This document shows positions 59,122 to 64,000 of a stretch of 64,000 nucleotides of DNA, piece after piece (within the stretch, counting starts at the first letter, position 1; the number at the start of each line of letters is the position of its first letter). Under the pieces are notes generated by a model. It was not told the origin of the DNA and searched no databases. It saw only the letters and a list, made by a program, of their open reading frames with translations. The DNA is from Dermacentor variabilis (taxonomy: Eukaryota; Arthropoda; Arachnida; Ixodida; Ixodidae), in NCBI RefSeq assembly GCF_050947875.1, contig NC_134572.1:154339105-154403104 (forward strand), in the 5' to 3' direction. Position numbers and translations under genes: made by a program.

Positions 59122-59361
59122 CTACTCATATTCGCCCCTAATCAGGTCAACGGCACAAGTGACAAAGCCTTCACCTATGGTGAAGTAGCAGAGCAGGTGA
59201 TTGCCGTGCGGACAGTGCTCTGAGGACTGAGTCATGAAGCGGGAGACAGAATCCTGCTCCTCAACGCTAATTAGACGCAATTGCCGCCGATGTTTCTGGG
59301 TGCAGCAGCTGCCAACGGCGGTGTCCGTCAGTGAAATCTTAACAATCCCAGAGTTCACATT
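59122..59361 (-). CDS. Candidate terminal exon of an unknown gene
   Basis: On the minus strand a good acceptor (GTTCGAGCTTTTGTCGCTCTTAG, shortened here to its last part CTTTTGTCGCTCTTAG) precedes an open frame from 59361 to a TAG stop at 59122-59124. It reads NVNSGIVKISLTDTAVGSC, then CTQKHRRQLRLISVEEQD, MTQSSEHCPHGNHLLCYFTI and GEGFVTCAVDLIRGEYE, with five cysteines and balanced composition. I do not recognise the family. Upstream exons would lie to the right (above 59361); none was found. Chance or pseudogene remains possible. Confidence 0.35.
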   Translation of the reverse strand, partial: NVNSGIVKISLTDTAVGSCCTQKHRRQLRLISVEEQDSVSRFMTQSSEHCPHGNHLLCYFTIGEGFVTCAVDLIRGEYE

Positions 59362-59369
59362 CTAAGAGC

Positions 59370-62300
59370 GACAAAAGCTCGAACACCACAACAAAGTATG
59401 GCCAATTAGCGAAAAGAGGCTCAATGAAAGCAACGAAATACCAAACTAGTTGCCTTAATGTGTCATGCCGTGAGTAAATGCAAAACGTAGAGAGAAAGAA
59501 AGGAAGAAGTAATGGCAGGAAAATTGACCAGAGAAGATCAAACTGAAAGATACAGAGGGCAAAAGGGAGCTAAGCTCATTTGCTTTGCTCTAAATGCACA
59601 GGAAACTGGTTTTGAGAATGAGAGGGTCAGAGAAAAACGAAGAGAGAGAATAAACATGTTTTATTACATAAGGTAAGCTTTGGAAAGACGTCCTCATTCC
59701 AGAATGACTAGAGCTCGAGCCACGTTCTATGATCTCGCAATCAGCCATCGTTGATCCTCGAGGTCGAAGCTGGCCGAGGCCATCTTACAAATCTAGTCGA
59801 TTTGATAAAGGTTGCGAGGATATAATGTTGCCTGTTTGAAACCCGCTTCCATGTGCCTCAGGGACCCGGGTTATGCGCACAAGCGGCATTGCCGAGAGAA
59901 TTGTGTAGGGGCTACGAGGCGATTTCTGGTTGAGTTGGGGAATGTATTGACTTGTAGACGTCGGAGACATCGCTGCTGCTCTGCAGGTAGTGACTTGTGT
60001 GGGGGTTACAGCTGCACGCGGTCAGAATCAGTCACATAAGTCGTTCTTCACTAAACGTCGAAGCACTGCTTTTAAAAGTCTGATGTATAAGTATTCGCGA
60101 AAGCGACACTCCCAGATTTCTGTTCAGAAAGCGCACCAGCTTTCCGCAGCTATTTAGCCATCCAAAAAGCAATCCCCTTCATCGAGCTAAGCAGAATTAC
60201 TTAGCTCATCGAGGACTGAAGGGAAACTGGCACTGGCCTTTGCCTTCCACAGTCTGGGCAATCGTCCGCTTCTTGACCTCCATGGACGCTTGGTGCAAGA
60301 AACACGCTTTGCCTAAACTGGTACAAATATGCACCCTAATGCAACTAAACACGTGAGGATAACTGTCGAAATAGGCTTAGCACACTCTGTTAGCTGTCCG
60401 TTTTTCTGCGAGACACAGAATCGACGGAGAAGTTATCGCACGCCTCTGTAACCAGGAAAGTCATGGTAAGATGCAATAATTAACACGCAAGGTCTTGAAG
60501 GGACACCATGAACGTCAGCCCCACCAACGTTTGTCAGGAAATGGCATGCTGTAGTATTTGCCACCACGACAGAGAAGGAGGAAAGTGTGGTTGCATGCAT
60601 ATATACGTATAAAATGCAATAGATTATTCAAATAACCAGTAAGGCACATCGTGAGAGTGAATTGTCGACTCATGCATTGTTATCTATCTTGTGTCCTCTT
60701 TCGCTGTCCACCTTATTTTTATTGCGTTTGGAGCTTATGACCGTGTCATAGCTAACAACGATGAAGGGTAACCCTATAGTCATGTTGCCGGCAGTATGTC
60801 AAACAGCATGCAAAACATTTGTGTACAACTAAATGGTGTACAACTAACAAATTAGTAAAAACCATAAATTGGGAACTACAACGAGCTACTATAATACGCA
60901 AACGCATAGAGCAACTAAATAAAGTTTGGTAAGAAGAATAAAGGAAACCAATCGACTCGACCTCTAGTGACAACCATGGGAAAGGAGCCGATAGTGAAGT
61001 CAAGGAAAGCTAAAGATATTAGTTTTTGTTGGGCTTATGATTAGGGATATAAATTACGGATATATAGCATATGCGGATATAAATTCGCGGTACACGCTAT
61101 ATTGCTGATATATGAAAATATGAATTGAAGCGAAAGAAATGTGTCCTACTGCGGATGGTTACGGAACCCACAACGTCCTCCTGACGCGCTAGATCACTGC
61201 CTTCCCAAATCAGCTAAAATCACGGCTGTCCCTGCGTACGCTTTACGTGTCATTTGTACCCACGTATACACAGCGTAGCCTGGGAGCAAGGAGCCTACGT
61301 GAAAGCACATTTGGCTCCCTGCCTGGGAGTGTTCGACAGCGCCTCTCGCAGCCATGGTGGCGAATGTTAGCGACCACTTATTCTTCCAACGAAGAAGAAC
61401 TGGTCGCTAGCTGGCGCTCAAACTTGCGAACCTTGGCCAATCTTCCCTCATCACAACAACAGGCGACAACAGGCGACAACAGCAGCAACAAGAAAAACAA
61501 GAACAACAACAACGACGACGATGACGACGTGTGCGATCCCACAATCGGCTTGACAGATAACTGCGGATCAGCATGGCTTCTTTTCCGCAACAAATTTATT
61601 CATTTAACCACCGAATGCGTTCGTCTCTTCCCAGAAGTGCCGAAACCCGGGTACAAACCAGCAACCATTAGGGACATCCATTAAACCCCCTAGGCATCAC
61701 GTAGTATATTATTTTAGAATCAGGAAACTGGCCAGTGAACTCACGTGTGCTAACGCCGAGGCATAGAAAATAACAAAGCCTAGATTATTGTTATGCAATG
61801 CCCGACGACAAGATGAACCTTCGGTCTTTCTATATGGATGAGTTCTTAAAAGTTTTCTTGAGGAGGTCTTCACCAGGCAACTTTGATGCCGCGAATGCAA
61901 AGGGTTTTACTGGCCACTTGTCTGCTGTGATGTTGCAGTTACTAATATGTTTATTAGTCACAATTATGACGCAGTTATTATTTCCTATGAATAATAGCTA
62001 GTCCTTACGAATTATAACTTCATCTTCTACGCATAACTGAAGGTTTTCTTTGTACATCTACGAAAATTTTCGCTGAACTCTATATTGCGAGACCTTCCTG
62101 GCTGAGTAAAGCGCATTGGCGGAGATTTGAGGAGATTTGCAACCGCTATTGGAAAAAGTAGTTTGCCATTACCCACTGGAGGAATGCCCATGTTGAACAA
62201 AGCCCAAGAACTCTGCTTTAGACGAAAAATTTCCCCTACTCTGAAGTTACGATATGATGCGCTGATCGATTCTGTCTCCTAATAGTTAAATATTGGCCAC

Positions 62301-63225
62301 TTTATTGAATGTTTACATACTTTAAATATGAACCAAGAGCTTCTATTAGAAGAAAGGGTGGCCTGCTCGTAGACCTGTACAGGGTAACGGGTATTTGGAG
62401 CAATGAATTAAAACCAAGAAGGCTCGTTTTTTCGCCATGTAACAATCACATCAAGCCAGAACACGCTGACACAAAGCAAACAAAACAGCGAATAAACTAC
62501 TACACGTCGCACGTTGGTTTTACATGGTTGCTAATGAAGGTAGAGCTCCATTGTTCACCGAATTCGTCTGGTTTATTCTACAGCGAGTACCTCGGCTCCG
62601 GCATCCTTGCTGCTTTAAGGTATCGTACGAGATTTTATTGGCCAGTTTCCCGTTCCTATAATTTCATGTACTAAATGATGCATGCCATTTTATGGATCTT
62701 CCATATCCACCACCACTGCCGAGAGTGACGCTGGCTAACAACCCCAAAGCATGTTACGAATAAGTACTGATATCGAAATACACTAGCAAGTGAATGGAAT
62801 GACCGTCGCTGATTTAGCCTAACTAGCAGAGCCACACATGCATTTGCTCGGGTTGTAGGTTTGTCTCGCACCGGCACTAAGTTAACAATTTTTTTCTTTC
62901 ACTTTCGCTTCCACTGCCCGCTGTAACAACGGAACGGTAATCGCAAACTCGGCCTTCACCTGTCACTGTTTTTACAGCTTAAAAAATTGTGGTCTACCGC
63001 GGCGCTCTCGTCTCGTTTCACTCGCGAGCGGAAATCATAACCACATGCTCTGAAGCAAACGCTGCAGCCAGCTGTATAGATATTCGTTTACAGAATGGTG
63101 CAAAGTAGGCGGGCTAAACTCTCTGACTCCCAATATCAGTTTAAGTACACCGTGTTTTCTATCTACAAACCTACATTTGCCACACGTCCTTCTGCGTGTC
63201 TTTTGTACTTTTGTTTATCTCAATA
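59370..63225. other. Unassigned stretch
   Basis: Frames at 59812-60039, 61247-61684, 61798-62001 and 62309-62674 (plus) are open without a recognised domain. The 61247 frame crosses a CAACAA-type simple repeat (61457-61530). The 61798 frame ends in a hydrophobic stretch (VMLQLLICLLVTIMTQLLF) but has nothing else to support it. Confidence 0.35.
61457..61530 (+). repeat. CAACAA/GACAAC-type simple repeat
   Basis: Two copies of CAACAGGCGACAACAGGCGA-like units merge into AAC/ACG triplets. It resembles the ends of LINEs such as the one at 45633, but no LINE coding block precedes it. Confidence 0.75.
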
Positions 63226-63227
63226 GG

Positions 63228-63271
<44 letters not shown>
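63228..63271 (+). repeat. (AT)n microsatellite
   Basis: About 43 bases of pure TA dinucleotide. Confidence 0.98.
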
Positions 63272-63274
63272 CGA

Positions 63275-64000
63275 TCTTCTGTTTCTTCTCCTTTAGAGTT
63301 GTTAGCGTCCTTGTTACCATTACCTTGTTTATGCGCCCTACGTTCGCAGTATCTGGATCCCGGCCAGTCCTCCGATTACTGTTTGCGAGAATTATCAGAA
63401 CCCTGCTTTTGCAGGCGCCTTTTATTCGTCGCGGTGGGGAAATTTCCTCTACATAGAGTGAGCCAGTTGGGGGCTGAAATTATCTACAATGAATGGAGTA
63501 ACCGCCAGGCTAGGTTAAAAATGGAGCCCAGCGAGTTCAGCGTTGGTAATTGTTGGGTAGGTTAGGCACGAGAGTGTGTTTTTCTGGGTATAACAAGAGT
63601 CAGTTAGGAAGCTTGGAGCCCCACTCAGAGGGGCGAACTTATTGGTTGACTGATAGGCAGACTATATGCTCCACAGAAAGGAATACGTTTGCCGCCAGTC
63701 GCTTCGGATGAACTTCTTTCGCGGTGGATTCGATTCACAACAAACGGCTAAGAGGGTATTTCGTTGACCTCATCTGCCCTTAGTCTCACACTGGCATGTA
63801 CGTGACATAAAAATTGAGTTCGAAATTCTTCGATTAATGAGCACGTGAAAAATGCGTGGGCACGAAGGGTTTTAAGAAACACCCTTATGTTATTTAAGCG
63901 TCCTGTTTACCGCTACAATACAGCTTTCATCTTAGTATGAGCAACTGCGTGTTTTTTTAAATTTTTTAATCGACATATTTGCATAAAACTTTATCTCGTT
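63275..64000. other. Unassigned stretch to the window end
   Basis: Frames at 63196-63456 and 63299-63565 (plus) overlap in different frames and show no domain. Confidence 0.4.

Noticed and set aside
61247..61684. 145-residue ORF with an Asn/Asp-rich stretch
   Set aside because: The low-complexity part is a CAACAA/GACGAC simple repeat; flanking residues show no family.

Overview
This window looks like nuclear DNA of a hard tick (Ixodidae), most likely a metastriate species. The basis is GT-AG spliced coding fragments, no bacterial gene density, and repeats of a kind I associate with tick genomes: a tRNA-derived SINE with a conserved B-box half and T-rich tail, CR1/L2-like LINEs ending in short tandem repeats, RTE and I/Jockey-type LINEs with RNase H, Ty3/Gypsy pol, Penelope-like, piggyBac and Tc1/mariner-like remnants, and long (AT)n tracts. 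Species assignment is inference. I see no intact protein-coding gene, rRNA, tRNA gene or CRISPR array.

Layout. 0-3 kb: a broken Tc1/mariner-type (IS630 superfamily) transposase whose N-terminal helix-turn-helix segment was duplicated in tandem together with a LINE 3' tail, then a CpG-rich stretch with a CTCF-like motif. 3-10 kb: mostly unassigned, with one unassigned minus-strand ORF and two SINE copies. 10-13 kb: a heavily decayed plus-strand LINE (endonuclease and RT). 13-18 kb: unassigned AT-rich DNA. 18.4-22 kb: a minus-strand CR1/L2-like LINE with a PHD-finger ORF1. 22.1-23.7 kb: three ~241-bp tandem units running straight into a Gypsy integrase/pol tail. 24-28.8 kb: a foldback element, long microsatellites and second-family SINE fragments. 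29-31.4 kb: a piggyBac relic. 31.4-33.5 kb: the terminal exon of a glycine-rich protein plus a rearranged, partly inverted duplicate. 34-40 kb: three minus-strand LINEs (CR1-like, RTE, I/Jockey-like).

41.3-47.4 kb holds the only recognisable host-type gene: the 3' half of an AMP-dependent acyl-CoA synthetase/4-coumarate-CoA-ligase-like gene, in six exons whose splice phases agree throughout. In-frame stops in two exons make it a pseudogene. Its introns contain an I-type LINE with RNase H, a Penelope-like endonuclease relic and a SINE palindrome. 47.5-56 kb is mostly unassigned. 56-58.6 kb is a plus-strand I-type LINE with RT and RNase H. 59.1-59.4 kb holds a plausible minus-strand terminal exon of unknown identity. 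The rest to 64 kb is unassigned apart from microsatellites.

The window therefore documents retrotransposon turnover and gene death rather than a new molecular system. The most useful items are the phased acyl-CoA synthetase pseudogene, the glycine-rich exon and its inverted duplicate, the RTE copy broken by only one visible stop codon, and the tandem LTR-like array beside an integrase.
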